Shown here piece by piece: positions 1 through 8,795 of a stretch of 44,641 nt of DNA. Both the position numbers and the translations under genes were made by a program. The DNA comes from Ignavibacteriota bacterium (GTDB lineage Bacteria; Bacteroidota; Ignavibacteria; UBA10030). Below the pieces are notes generated by a model. It was not told where the DNA came from. It searched no databases and worked only from the letters and a program-made list of their open reading frames with translations. The stretch is from the NCBI GenBank assembly GCA_003142475.1, contig PLMK01000016.1, positions 1 to 44,641 of the forward strand. The letters run 5' to 3'. Numbering within the stretch: position 1 is the stretch's first letter; the number at the start of each line of letters is the position of its first letter.

Positions 1-326
1 TTGCTTAACCGGAATATTTCTGATTCGAAAAATGATGTTGTGGAAAAGCACCAGCACATGCCAGAGACAGCCTGTGATATCGGTTTGTTGTGCCAATACT
101 TTGTGAATTCATCTATGGATTTCGGCGGATTGAATTGTGTAAAATCAACCTGCAGTTTCTTATTTGAATCCTTTTTATAGAATTTATCAAGTGTTGTTTT
201 GACGGAATCCCAAAACTCATTCTTTGATTCTGTGAAGACCGCCTTATCGCGGCGTTCCGGTTGAGCGTGCAATTGCGCTGCTGTCATTAGGACTACAGTG
301 GCAACAAATATGATTATTTTTTTCAT
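1..326 (-). CDS. C1-family cysteine peptidase (bleomycin-hydrolase-like), N-terminal part
   Basis: This is the first 108 codons of a gene that runs off the left edge of the window. The ATG at 326 opens a signal peptide (MKKIIIFVATVVLMTAAQLHAQ), so the product is probably secreted or periplasmic. Around residues 90-107 it carries SGMCWCFSTTSFFESE. This matches the active-site Cys block of papain-fold C1 peptidases, where Gly-x-Cys-Trp-x-Phe-Ser holds the nucleophile and a Gln a few residues upstream forms the oxyanion hole. Bacterial C1B members of this kind are aminopeptidase C or bleomycin-hydrolase relatives. The catalytic His and Asn lie outside the window, so activity cannot be judged. 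It is on the same strand as the next gene but separated from it by a terminator. Confidence 0.75.
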   Translation of the reverse strand, partial: MKKIIIFVATVVLMTAAQLHAQPERRDKAVFTESKNEFWDSVKTTLDKFYKKDSNKKLQVDFTQFNPPKSIDEFTKYWHNKPISQAVSGMCWCFSTTSFFESEIFRLS

Positions 327-436
327 AATGAACTCTTTTTTAAACATCTTTAAGATATTAGTAAAACATACGCAGCAACAAATTCTATCTTATGAGATAA
401 AGCTTTGTCATATAGGACAGATAAGTCGATGAAATT

Positions 437-470
437 AAAATAGGCGCAACCCCAAGATCGCGCCTATTTT
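437..470 (-). terminator. Rho-independent terminator
   Basis: A perfect 11-bp inverted repeat (AAAATAGGCGC at 437-447, GCGCCTATTTT at 460-470) with a 12-nt loop lies about 50 bases past the stop of the 519-1442 gene. On the minus strand it is followed by a T-rich run. It fits termination of that gene and separates it from the peptidase. The A/T-rich outer stem would also allow bidirectional use. Confidence 0.8.
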
Positions 471-518
471 ATTAGTTAGATTGTTTGGATGTTATTTAAC
501 TAGTTATCAATTCAGCAC

Positions 519-1442
519 TTAAAATGCATAACCAAGACATACCAAGAGAAGTGATCTATTCATTGCGTCACTCTCAATGTCCTGGCCATTCACCGAATAT
601 TTAAATTTTAGTTTGCTCGCAACAAATTTTGCACCAAGGGTAACATGTCCTGCAAATATTGCCTCTACAGCTCCACCATATGCAAATCCTGTTCCTGAAG
701 CTTTAGGCTGATATGTCGTGGACGTAGATGATCCTGATGGTGTGAATGTTACCTCAGGGGTTATTTCATGCATTACACCCGCGAACGGGGCAATAAAGAA
801 ATTAATACCTGAAGAATTATCAGTTCCAATTTTTAATCCCGCAAGCCCTATAATCGATGTCCAACCTGTATATTCCAACTTCCCGGCTGGAATGCCCGCC
901 GTCGGAACATCTATTTTATTGTGTGAATAGCTACCATCGACAATAAAACCGATTGTGCCGCCTGTAACGAATTGTAACCCTCCTGAAAAACCTGTTTTTG
1001 CATACCCTGCGTAGTCTCCGTCTGTCTTGCCTAAAGAGCCTAAAGGTAATGCAAGACCTCCATAAATGCCGAATATCGATCCAGAACCTTCGCTACTGCG
1101 TTGACCTTCATAGCTCCGTGGATTTTCATAACTGCGTTGAACTTCAGCCGGGCGCGGAGCCTCGTTACCGAGACGCTCAATGACTGGTTTTGATTCTTTG
1201 GCCGGAGCCACAACTGCTTCTTTTGTTAACTTTTCAATATCTGAAAAATTGTAGACATAAAAATTGCCATCTGCTGTTTCAATTTTAATTGACTTTTCCG
1301 GTACCGTCTCAACAATGGTCCCTTTTATAATACTGCCATTTTTTAGATACACAACATCCCTATAGACGGTTTGCGCTGCCATTATCGTCACACCGAGGAT
1401 AATAACTACGGTCAATAGAATGAGTCGATTATTTGTTTTCAT
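519..1442 (-). CDS. Predicted outer-membrane beta-barrel protein with N-terminal periplasmic domain
   Basis: The product is 307 aa. The ATG at 1442 has a good Shine-Dalgarno (AAGGAG) and opens a signal peptide ending near AAQ. Residues about 28-75 form a small domain (DVVYLKNGSIIKGTIVE) of a type that I recognise from many FCB-group surface proteins. Residues about 95-122 are a short degenerate repeat, with three RSYE/RSSE-like units and a Ser/Gly-rich end. From residue 125 on, alternating glycine and aromatic strands end in the sequence LLVCLGYAF, whose C-terminal Phe is typical of OMP barrels. The likely fold is an 8-stranded OmpW/OmpX-like barrel. The specific function is unknown. It appears monocistronic, with its own terminator at 437-470. 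Confidence 0.7.
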   Translation of the reverse strand: MKTNNRLILLTVVIILGVTIMAAQTVYRDVVYLKNGSIIKGTIVETVPEKSIKIETADGNFYVYNFSDIEKLTKEAVVAPAKESKPVIERLGNEAPRPAEVQRSYENPRSYEGQRSSEGSGSIFGIYGGLALPLGSLGKTDGDYAGYAKTGFSGGLQFVTGGTIGFIVDGSYSHNKIDVPTAGIPAGKLEYTGWTSIIGLAGLKIGTDNSSGINFFIAPFAGVMHEITPEVTFTPSGSSTSTTYQPKASGTGFAYGGAVEAIFAGHVTLGAKFVASKLKFKYSVNGQDIESDAMNRSLLLVCLGYAF

Positions 1443-1717
1443 GTTTAACTCCTTATGTGATTATTTAGATTTATATAGTTTGGATACTTCTAATTTCTTA
1501 AGCCAATATATATAAAAAATTTTAATAATCAGCGTTGTCTTCGTCACATAGTCAAAATAATCTATACTAAATAAATCGACATTCCTTGTTCCAGCAATTT
1601 TGCAGCAGCAATTAGCGCAAGAATGTTAATAAAAGCAATAAAAACGCCGTTTTGTTAAAGAAGCTTTCTTGCAGGCAAGAGTGGTAAACTAATATTCGGC
1701 TTTAAATTCTACAAGAA

Positions 1718-3193
1718 TTACCGTTTTAACTCATTAATTAGATTACCATGTTTGTCTCGGATACAGATAAGTAACGGCATCTCACCTGGTAACGAATGCG
1801 TTGCGCAAGCATTGCAGGGATCATATGCACGAAATGCCATTTCAATCATATTTAAAAGACCATCATTTACTTTACCGCCATGAATAAGTCCTTTTGCCGC
1901 TTTATCAACACCCATGGCAATACGTGCACCGTTGTGTGCTGTAGCAACAATGAGATTCACTTTTGTTATCAATCCGCGTTCGTCAGTTTCGTAATGATGA
2001 ATGAGTGTACCGCGCGGTGCTTCGACAATACCAACACCAACAGTCGGTGTCTTTGTCGGAATTGTGCGGATATCTTTGCTCGTAATTTCCGGATCGTTCA
2101 CGAGTTCGGCACACTTCTCAGCGGCTTGCAGCATCTCCACAACACGTGCCCAGTGATTTGCGAGCGTCATATGAACAGGTTTGCCGCCTAAAGTTTTATA
2201 AAGTTCATCACATGCCTTTTGTGCTTCAGCGGTTGCCATGCCGTCAGAAACATTGAGACGAGCAAGTGGTGCAACAGAATACACACCGCTTTCAAATCCA
2301 TCGATAAATCCCTTCCATCCGATTTTTTTGAGATATGGAAATTTTACATAACTCCAAGGCTCAACCTGTTCGGCGATATGATCAAGATACTGCTGAGGTG
2401 CGAATTTTATAAATTCTTTCCCGTTGGGATCGACAACCCGGACTTTCCCATCATAAAAATTCACTTTATTATTTTCATCCACCAAACCCATGTAATACGT
2501 TTTGTGAGTATAGGTATCGGAGGTAATCATCTTGACATACGCGTCATTCTTTAAAACAATATCTTTGAAGACTTGCAGCGTGAATTTGGCAAACTCAAAT
2601 CCATCGTTGACAACTTCTTTGAACTTCGGCAAATCTTCTGGAGCTATTCCTTTTGACACACCGCCTGGTAATCCAAAGACAGGATGAATCACTTTTCCAC
2701 CGAGATAGCTGATAAGCTCACGTACTCTGCGTCGCATGGAGATTACCCTCTTGCCAACATCCACTCCAACTTTACCGATCACACCAACGACATTTCGCAG
2801 TTCTTTCGGCGCATCCGGACCAACGATGAAATCTGGGCCACCGAGAATATACACATGCAATGCATGATCTTCGAGCATGAAGAGATTGTAAATAAGCTCG
2901 CGTATTTTTTTTGCTGCGGGTGGAGGATCGACTTTATACAGGTCATCCAATGCTTTCGTTCCGGCCATATGATGTGCTGTCGGACAAACACCACAGATAC
3001 GGCTGGTAATTTGCGGCATATCTTCGGCAGGGCGTCCTTTTGAGAAAATTTCGAAGCCACGTAATTCAGGAATCTGATAATACGCTTTCGTTACTTCGCC
3101 GTTGTCATCGAGAAAGATATCGATCTTGCCATGACCTTCAAGTCGCGTGATAGGATCGATTGTAATGCGTCGTGTTTTTGTAGTCGCTTCCAT
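1718..3193 (-). CDS. mvhA: [NiFe]-hydrogenase large subunit, group 3c (Mvh type)
   Basis: The 491-aa catalytic subunit binds the Ni-Fe(CN)2CO centre. The proximal L1 motif RICGVCPTAHH supplies Cys67 and Cys70, and the distal L2 motif DPCNACATH supplies Cys460 and Cys463. A 25-residue tail after His466 shows that it is made as a precursor and trimmed by a maturation protease; a candidate lies at 8796-9272. The L1 form and the linkage to mvhG, mvhD and hdrABC place it in group 3c, the H2-oxidising module of the bifurcating Mvh/Hdr complex. It is the last gene of the minus-strand train, and a CoA-binding protein gene is inserted between it and mvhG. The product is cytosolic. Confidence 0.95.
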   Translation of the reverse strand: MEATTKTRRITIDPITRLEGHGKIDIFLDDNGEVTKAYYQIPELRGFEIFSKGRPAEDMPQITSRICGVCPTAHHMAGTKALDDLYKVDPPPAAKKIRELIYNLFMLEDHALHVYILGGPDFIVGPDAPKELRNVVGVIGKVGVDVGKRVISMRRRVRELISYLGGKVIHPVFGLPGGVSKGIAPEDLPKFKEVVNDGFEFAKFTLQVFKDIVLKNDAYVKMITSDTYTHKTYYMGLVDENNKVNFYDGKVRVVDPNGKEFIKFAPQQYLDHIAEQVEPWSYVKFPYLKKIGWKGFIDGFESGVYSVAPLARLNVSDGMATAEAQKACDELYKTLGGKPVHMTLANHWARVVEMLQAAEKCAELVNDPEITSKDIRTIPTKTPTVGVGIVEAPRGTLIHHYETDERGLITKVNLIVATAHNGARIAMGVDKAAKGLIHGGKVNDGLLNMIEMAFRAYDPCNACATHSLPGEMPLLICIRDKHGNLINELKR

Positions 3194-3210
3194 AATTATT
3201 CCTTGAATTC

Positions 3211-3663
3211 CTATTTGGGCAATGTTCCTGTAACTCTTTTAACCCATCGATGCAACCGATGGGGAATTGCTAATGGTTCGGAAAACATCATAATGCACTC
3301 GCCATACACAACATTGATTTTTCGATCTTTACAGAATTGAATTGCCTGCGGTGACTCTGTTTGCTGTTGGAGCCAAATATGATTGATTCCAGCATCGGTA
3401 ATTTCCGGCAATACCTTCATCGTTTTTTCTGGCGGCAGCATAATTAAAGCGCCATCGACCTTCTCTGGCAATGACATTATGTTTGGAAAACATTTATCAC
3501 CTTCAACCAGCTTTGCATTCGGATTAACAGGATAGACTATATATCCATGCGTTTTTAAAAAACGGTAAGCGTAGTTCGCAAATTGTTTTGTATCTCGCGA
3601 GACACCAATAACCGCAAGTTTCTTTTGAGATAGAAAGTTAGTTATGGATTTACGGAGTATCAT
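3211..3663 (-). CDS. CoA-binding domain protein (YccU-like)
   Basis: A 150-aa single-domain Rossmann protein of the CoA_binding_2 type, the same fold as the N-terminal domain of succinyl-CoA synthetase alpha. The nucleotide-binding start is visible as KKLAVIGVSRDTKQFANYAY (residues about 14-33), followed by YPVNPNAK and a conserved QQQTES block. It starts 3 nt after the mvhG stop and ends 17 nt before mvhA, so it is translated within the hydrogenase unit. YccU-like proteins lack a firmly known reaction. The location suggests a link between CoA, or a CoA disulfide, and the Hdr/Mvh complex, but that is inference. A general housekeeping role cannot be excluded. Confidence 0.85.
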   Translation of the reverse strand: MILRKSITNFLSQKKLAVIGVSRDTKQFANYAYRFLKTHGYIVYPVNPNAKLVEGDKCFPNIMSLPEKVDGALIMLPPEKTMKVLPEITDAGINHIWLQQQTESPQAIQFCKDRKINVVYGECIMMFSEPLAIPHRLHRWVKRVTGTLPK

Positions 3664-3666
3664 TGA

Positions 3667-4632
3667 TTAAAAATTCTTTCTCCTCAAAAGTGATATCGGC
3701 AGCCCGTAACGATAAAATGTACCCACTGGATCTGGAATTGTTGCTAGTGTTGCGTCGATGCCTTTTTCGTCTTTTGCTTCCACTTGAGATGCAAGAGCAG
3801 ATAGAATTTTTGCGCCTTGATCTTTTACTCGTGATGTCGGACCGAAACAGCCCGTGCAGGGCATATTACCGGAAATACAGACGCCTTCACAGCCGCCGCG
3901 GGTCGCTGGTCCCATACAGACAATACCTTGTGCCAGCAAACATGTAGCTGAATCAATTTGTACTAAATGTGGACGTTTAAATTCTGTAAATTTTAAATCG
4001 CTTGGTTTTGTGTCTTTCTTCGGGCATTCATCGCAAAGAGCAATATCTGGAGCAAGAACTGTTCCTTTTTCAGGTAAATTGCCGGAGAGGAGCGCATCAA
4101 GTGCTTGCTTCAGCAACTTCGGAGTCGGTGGACAACCGGGCAAATAGTAATCCACATCTATCACCTGATCAAGCGCACGGACAACGTTAAAGAAATTCGG
4201 AAGCGTGACAGCATTTCCGTTTGTCATAACTTTACGTTCCGGCCGTGTTTTTTGCGGATTCACTGTCGATGGAGATTCCTCAAATATATATTGAAGAATT
4301 TCTTCTCTCTGAAATTGATTGGCAAGCCCTGGAATACCGCCCAAATGAGCGCATGACCCGTACGCAATTACAAGCTGGCTCTTCCTTCTCATGAGCTTCG
4401 CCATCTCTTCCTGTTCAGATGTCCGTATGGCTCCATTGATCATTGAAACTAAAATCGATTTGTCTTCCATAGCTTCGACATCTTTTTTCTTGAAGTCCAT
4501 TGCCACTGGCCACATGACAATATCTACTGCCGCAACGACATCGAGTATATTTTCAGCGAGATCGACAACTGATTCCTCACAGCCACCGCAGGAAGCGCAC
4601 CAATAGAAAGTAACTTTCGGTTTTTCAGGCAT
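3667..4632 (-). CDS. mvhG: [NiFe]-hydrogenase small subunit, group 3c (Mvh type)
   Basis: The 321-aa iron-sulfur subunit passes electrons from the Ni-Fe site of MvhA towards MvhD and HdrA. The proximal cluster motif FYWCASCGGCEESV (Cys12, 15, 18) is at the N-terminus. A second cysteine-rich block near residues 200-265 (CDECPKK, CLLAQGIVCMGP, CEGVCISGNMPCTGCFGP) provides medial and distal clusters. There is no twin-arginine signal, consistent with a cytosolic group 3 enzyme. The start overlaps the end of mvhD by 8 nt, indicating translational coupling. Confidence 0.95.
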   Translation of the reverse strand: MPEKPKVTFYWCASCGGCEESVVDLAENILDVVAAVDIVMWPVAMDFKKKDVEAMEDKSILVSMINGAIRTSEQEEMAKLMRRKSQLVIAYGSCAHLGGIPGLANQFQREEILQYIFEESPSTVNPQKTRPERKVMTNGNAVTLPNFFNVVRALDQVIDVDYYLPGCPPTPKLLKQALDALLSGNLPEKGTVLAPDIALCDECPKKDTKPSDLKFTEFKRPHLVQIDSATCLLAQGIVCMGPATRGGCEGVCISGNMPCTGCFGPTSRVKDQGAKILSALASQVEAKDEKGIDATLATIPDPVGTFYRYGLPISLLRRKNF

Positions 4633-5137
4633 GGACGGCTTCCTCCTTTCCGTTCACTGTACGCTCGAGCACTTCCATCTCCGTATCCCATTCCTCGAAC
4701 TTCTTCGGCAATCCAAGCGGACCAAGTGTACGCACTTGCTCCGTCATCTCATTAATAACGGTTTTGATTCGTTCGCCTTCCGATGCAGATATCCATTCAA
4801 GGCGGAATCGATGTTCTTCGATACCCATGTCTTTCAGCATTCGTTTTAGCAACCGCATTCGCCGCAGGGCTTTGTAATTGCCTTCCATATAATGACAATC
4901 ACCGGGATGACAGCCGCCAAGAAGAACACCGTCAGCTCCCTTGGAAAAAGCATCGAGAATAAATTGCGGATCGACTCGCCCGGAACACATCACGCGTATG
5001 ATGCGTGCATTAGGTGCATGTCTTAAACGCGAAACACCCGCAAGATCCGCCGCGGTGTATGTGCACCAGTTACAAAAAAAGGCAACGATGCGCGGCTCCC
5101 ACGTATTTGTTTTCGATTGTTCACCTGCAGTTAACAT
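4625..5137 (-). CDS. mvhD: Methyl-viologen-reducing hydrogenase delta subunit
   Basis: The 170-aa electron-transfer subunit bridges the hydrogenase (MvhAG) and heterodisulfide reductase HdrA. It carries the diagnostic spacing of conserved cysteines: FFCNWCTYT near residue 20, VMCSGRVDPQF near residue 50, and GCHPGDCHY near residue 75. In the family these bind a [2Fe-2S] cluster. The length is normal for a stand-alone MvhD, with no HdrA fusion. It lies between hdrA and mvhG, the usual position, and supports assignment of the whole block as an electron-bifurcating Mvh/Hdr complex. Confidence 0.95.
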   Translation of the reverse strand: MLTAGEQSKTNTWEPRIVAFFCNWCTYTAADLAGVSRLRHAPNARIIRVMCSGRVDPQFILDAFSKGADGVLLGGCHPGDCHYMEGNYKALRRMRLLKRMLKDMGIEEHRFRLEWISASEGERIKTVINEMTEQVRTLGPLGLPKKFEEWDTEMEVLERTVNGKEEAVHA

Positions 5138-5158
5138 TTCATTCTCTCCAATTCATTT

Positions 5159-7171
5159 TCAACAGCAAACTACCGGAGTATTTTCCAGCAGACCATTGAT
5201 CTCGCTAAAGATCATTTCGTCTTCAAATAAATTTTGTTTAATAGCACCGGATGGACATGCTGCCACGCATGTACCACATCCTTTGCAGAGAGCTTCATTG
5301 ATAAATGCTTTTTGCTTTGCCTCGTCGCGTGAAATGGCATTGTAAGGACAGATTGTAAGACATGTTCGGCAGCCAGAACAATCATCTTGCACTACGAAGG
5401 CAGTGTTCGGCTCAAGCTCAATTTCGCCTGTGTCAATAAGTGTTAACGCTTGGGCAGCAGCAGCACCTGCCTGAGCAACACTATCCGGAATGTCTTTGGG
5501 TCCTTGGCAAGCACCAGCAATAAAGATACCGTCGGTAAATGTATCAACAGGAGCAAGTTTAGGATGCCGCTCTAAGAAAAAACCTTCCGTTGAGCAAGAT
5601 ATATTAAACAGACGCCGGACATCTTGCGAATCTGACTGCGGCTCCATACCAACGGCTAGTACCACCATATCCACCGGTATGCGGCGCACGATTCCGATCA
5701 TCGTATCCTCTGCGCGAATAATAAGCTTACCTTCTTCTGAAGAACGCACTGCCCAATCCGACACTTCTGCAACACGGCCTCGAATAAAGTGCACATTTTC
5801 GTCGAGCAATTTATCGTAGAACTCTTCATACGATTTTCCCGCAGCGCGAATATCGATATAAAAGTTGTACACTTCTGCCTCTGTATGCTCCTTGAGCAAA
5901 TGCGCTAATTTCAACGAATACATACAGCACGTACGTGAGCACCAACGATTCGTGTTCTTATCGCGCGAGCCAACACAGTGAATGATTCCGACAGTTTTTG
6001 GATGACGACCGTCGCGGAGAATCAACTCACCGCCTGTTGGACCCGAAGCGTTGACAAGCCGCTCCACTTCCAGCGATGTGTACACGTTGGGATATTTTCC
6101 ATAGCCGTAAAAAGGAACGCGTTTCGCATCAAACGTATGATATCCGGTCGCAAGAATGATTGTGCCGACTTCAATCTCTTTCATTTCTTCTTTCTGATTG
6201 AAATCAATTGCTTTGCGGTCGCATGCTTCAACGCAAGTTTTTTTGCATCGTCCAGATTTGAATTCTATGCAAGCTTCAGGATCAATTAACACTATTTGCG
6301 GAGTTGCCTGTGGAAATGGAATATAGACTGGCTTTCGCTTGCTTAATCCAACATTGAATTCATCTGGCGTCTTTCCTTCTTTATAAACACACTTTTCTAT
6401 GCAATCCATACAGCCGACACAGAGTTCTTCGTTTATATAGCGAGGTTTGCGTTTAATAGTGATTTTATAATTGCCTACATAGCCATCGACTTTTGTTACT
6501 TCCGAATATGTCCACAATGTGATGTTGGGATGGTTCTTCACTTGCGACATTTTCGGCGTAAGAATGCATGCCGCACAGTCGAGCGTTGGAAATGTTTTAT
6601 CAAACATCGCCATATGTCCGCCGATTGTTGGCTGTCTCTCCACTAAAAATACTTTTTTACCGGAATTTGCCAGTGTAAGCGCGGCATGAATCCCCGCAAT
6701 TCCACCGCCCACTATGAGCACGTCTGGATGTATCTTTACATGTTTTGTTTCTAATGCCTTATGATGAAACACACGCTGCACTGCAGCACGCGCAAGGTCT
6801 TTTGATTTTTCCGTGGCTGCCTTCGCATCAGTGTGTACCCATGATACATCCTCACGGATGTTTACCATCTGAAAATAATACGGGTTCAGTCCTCCTTTTT
6901 CTACAGCCGTACGAAAGGTGTGCTCATGAAGAAGCGGAGAACAAGAAGCTACAATAATACGGTTCAATGAATGCTCGTGAATATCCTTTTGGATCAGTTC
7001 CTGACCTGGATCTGAACACATATATTTATATTCACACGAGACAACGACGCCGGGCAAAGACTTAACATATTCGGCAACAGCTTTTACATCTACAATACTG
7101 GCAATGTTATGCCCACAATGACAGATATAGAATCCGATACGAACTGCTTCCTTTTGTTCGTAGTTATGCAT
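5159..7171 (-). CDS. hdrA: Heterodisulfide reductase subunit A, FAD iron-sulfur protein
   Basis: The 670-aa bifurcating flavoprotein is the core of the Mvh/Hdr complex. I chose the ATG at 7171 over an upstream in-frame start at 7240. It follows AAAGGAG at good spacing, overlaps the hdrB stop by 8 nt, and begins directly with the family N-terminus (residues about 11-22, with Cys17 and Cys19). The FAD-binding motif is VGGGIAGIHAA near residue 155. Four further cysteine-rich sites follow: CVGCMDCIEKC, GRCKKTCVEAC, and two C-terminal ferredoxin motifs, CSGCRTCLTICP and CKGCGTCVAACP. By family knowledge it splits electron pairs from H2 between ferredoxin and a disulfide at HdrB. The protein ends in Cys-Cys. 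Confidence 0.95.
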   Translation of the reverse strand: MHNYEQKEAVRIGFYICHCGHNIASIVDVKAVAEYVKSLPGVVVSCEYKYMCSDPGQELIQKDIHEHSLNRIIVASCSPLLHEHTFRTAVEKGGLNPYYFQMVNIREDVSWVHTDAKAATEKSKDLARAAVQRVFHHKALETKHVKIHPDVLIVGGGIAGIHAALTLANSGKKVFLVERQPTIGGHMAMFDKTFPTLDCAACILTPKMSQVKNHPNITLWTYSEVTKVDGYVGNYKITIKRKPRYINEELCVGCMDCIEKCVYKEGKTPDEFNVGLSKRKPVYIPFPQATPQIVLIDPEACIEFKSGRCKKTCVEACDRKAIDFNQKEEMKEIEVGTIILATGYHTFDAKRVPFYGYGKYPNVYTSLEVERLVNASGPTGGELILRDGRHPKTVGIIHCVGSRDKNTNRWCSRTCCMYSLKLAHLLKEHTEAEVYNFYIDIRAAGKSYEEFYDKLLDENVHFIRGRVAEVSDWAVRSSEEGKLIIRAEDTMIGIVRRIPVDMVVLAVGMEPQSDSQDVRRLFNISCSTEGFFLERHPKLAPVDTFTDGIFIAGACQGPKDIPDSVAQAGAAAAQALTLIDTGEIELEPNTAFVVQDDCSGCRTCLTICPYNAISRDEAKQKAFINEALCKGCGTCVAACPSGAIKQNLFEDEMIFSEINGLLENTPVVCC

Positions 7172-8063
7172 GGGCCATTTCTCCTTTCGGATGCATAAAT
7201 TTTTCCAACGAAGGCTTTTTAAAAAGCCGCTGCATCCCAAGTTCCTTTTCCGACAAACCGAGCGCTACACCAATAAGCTGCGTAAAATATGCCACAGGTA
7301 TATCAATCTCTTCTTGATAAATACGATTGATACGTTCTTGATAGCACTCTAAATTGTGCTGGCAAAGCGGACAACAAGTTAGCATTATATCGGCGCCGCG
7401 TTTCTGAGCTTCTTTCAGAAGCAGACGATTTAGACGCAATCCAGCTTCTTGAGTCGTGCCGGTGAGGCTACCACCGCAACATCTTGTTTTCAACGGCCAA
7501 TCTACGGGTTCTGCACCAAGTGCCTGCACTAACTTATCCATCGTTACAGGATAATGTGAGTGATCAAACTTAGCAAAAGGACGCACAACCTGGCAGCCAT
7601 AGTAGCTTGCGACCTTCAATCCTTTTAATGGATATTTAACACGCTTGGAAATTTTTTCGAGACCGTAGTCATTCACCAGTACATCCAGAGGATGACGCAC
7701 TTCAACGCGACCGTTGTAGTGAAGCCCAGCTTTATCAAGCTTCGCATTCACATTTGTTCTGACATCCGGATAGTCTTCTAGATAACGCTCGGTCTTTGAG
7801 AGAACAAGGTAACAGGCGCTGCAAGGAGCAATTAAATTGATTGTGCCTTCTGCAACTTGCAATTCAGCAAGTGCAAGATTGCGTGCGGCAAGTGCAAAAG
7901 CATCCGTTTCATCTATAGAAACATACGATGTAGCACCGCAGCAATTCCAATCTTTCAATTCTTCATACTCAATTTCCAGCGCTTTAAAAACGGCAACAAT
8001 AGATTCTTCATATGCACGTCCAGTACTCCGCAGTGAGCACCCGGGATAACTAAGATATTTCAT
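7164..8063 (-). CDS. hdrB: Heterodisulfide reductase subunit B
   Basis: The 299-aa subunit contains two complete CCG domains, which in HdrB bind two noncubane [4Fe-4S] clusters at the disulfide-reducing site. The first domain has YPGCSL, NCCGATSY and PCSACY. The second has YYGCQVV, RCCGGSLTG and CCPLCQ. The start follows AAGGAGG and overlaps the end of hdrC in an ATGA junction, and the 3' end overlaps hdrA. The physiological disulfide in bacteria that lack CoM and CoB is not known, and the sequence does not settle it. Confidence 0.95.
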   Translation of the reverse strand: MKYLSYPGCSLRSTGRAYEESIVAVFKALEIEYEELKDWNCCGATSYVSIDETDAFALAARNLALAELQVAEGTINLIAPCSACYLVLSKTERYLEDYPDVRTNVNAKLDKAGLHYNGRVEVRHPLDVLVNDYGLEKISKRVKYPLKGLKVASYYGCQVVRPFAKFDHSHYPVTMDKLVQALGAEPVDWPLKTRCCGGSLTGTTQEAGLRLNRLLLKEAQKRGADIMLTCCPLCQHNLECYQERINRIYQEEIDIPVAYFTQLIGVALGLSEKELGMQRLFKKPSLEKFMHPKGEMAHA

Positions 8064-8704
8064 AATGGCTGCCCTCCTTTTTTATGTTCAAGGATAGCGT
8101 GAATCTGATCGCGCCTTTTAACATGCTCTTTACCAATAGTGAGACGACCCCGTAAAAAGAGTTTCAAGCCGAGAATAGATTCCTTCAACATTTTAAAAGG
8201 GTTCGTACGTAAATAGAGACTGATGAGCAACCAGCTTTCCGTGTTTCGGCCATCTTTTAGAACTCGTTTGTAAAACTCTTGCGCAAGAATGGGAATCGGT
8301 AAGCGCTTTGGATGAAAGCCCAATTGAATTGCTTCCCGTTTGAGTGCATACATCACATCAGTGATATGGATTTGGCGTGGGCATTGGACGTAACAAGAGT
8401 AACAAGATGCACAGAGCCAAATGGTCAGTGAATTTAAAACTTCCTCCTTAAATCCTTCGCGTGTCATTGCGATAATTTTTCGCGGTGTATAATCCATATA
8501 ATGCGCCAACGGACAAGTAGCGCTGCACGTTCCGCACTGAATACAACTGAGAAGTTTTTGACCGTACGCTTTTTCGGCAACGCGTTCACCGAAATCGAGA
8601 TCGAGTTCAGATTCGAATTTGATCCGCCGAACTACGTGTTTCATTTTTTCTATTTTTTGGGGCGCTTCATCCTGTTGGACTGATTTTTGAGTAGGAAGTT
8701 GCAT
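8060..8704 (-). CDS. hdrC: Heterodisulfide reductase subunit C
   Basis: The 214-aa ferredoxin-like subunit relays electrons from HdrA to HdrB. It has two classical [4Fe-4S] motifs, CIQCGTCSATCP (about residues 55-66) and CASCYSCYVQCP (about 97-108). It is slightly longer than the archaeal form, with extra residues at both ends. The ATG at 8704 has a very strong ribosome binding site (AAGGAGGAATGA). It is the first gene of the hdr/mvh block. The 91-nt gap to the maturation protease gene is the largest within this half of the train, and I see no convincing sigma-54 site in it, so read-through or a separate promoter are both possible. Confidence 0.95.
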   Translation of the reverse strand: MQLPTQKSVQQDEAPQKIEKMKHVVRRIKFESELDLDFGERVAEKAYGQKLLSCIQCGTCSATCPLAHYMDYTPRKIIAMTREGFKEEVLNSLTIWLCASCYSCYVQCPRQIHITDVMYALKREAIQLGFHPKRLPIPILAQEFYKRVLKDGRNTESWLLISLYLRTNPFKMLKESILGLKLFLRGRLTIGKEHVKRRDQIHAILEHKKGGQPL

Positions 8705-8795
8705 TCATTCCTCCTTAAATAAAGAATGATGTTCTCTTTTGTTATACCATATTATTGTAACGCACAACAGTATCTTGCAGTAGGCAGCAGCTTTT

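Noticed and set aside
1641-1653. Palindromic AAAACGCCGTTTT as terminator of the mvhA transcript
   Set aside because: The loop would be a single base and the stem is weak. No better hairpin was found after mvhA, so the 3' end is left open.
7268-7285. Second sigma-54-like site (TGGCA, then GC at correct spacing) on the minus strand
   Set aside because: It lies inside hdrB coding sequence, the -12 half is poor (ACGC in place of TTGC), and there is no start codon at suitable distance that needs a promoter.
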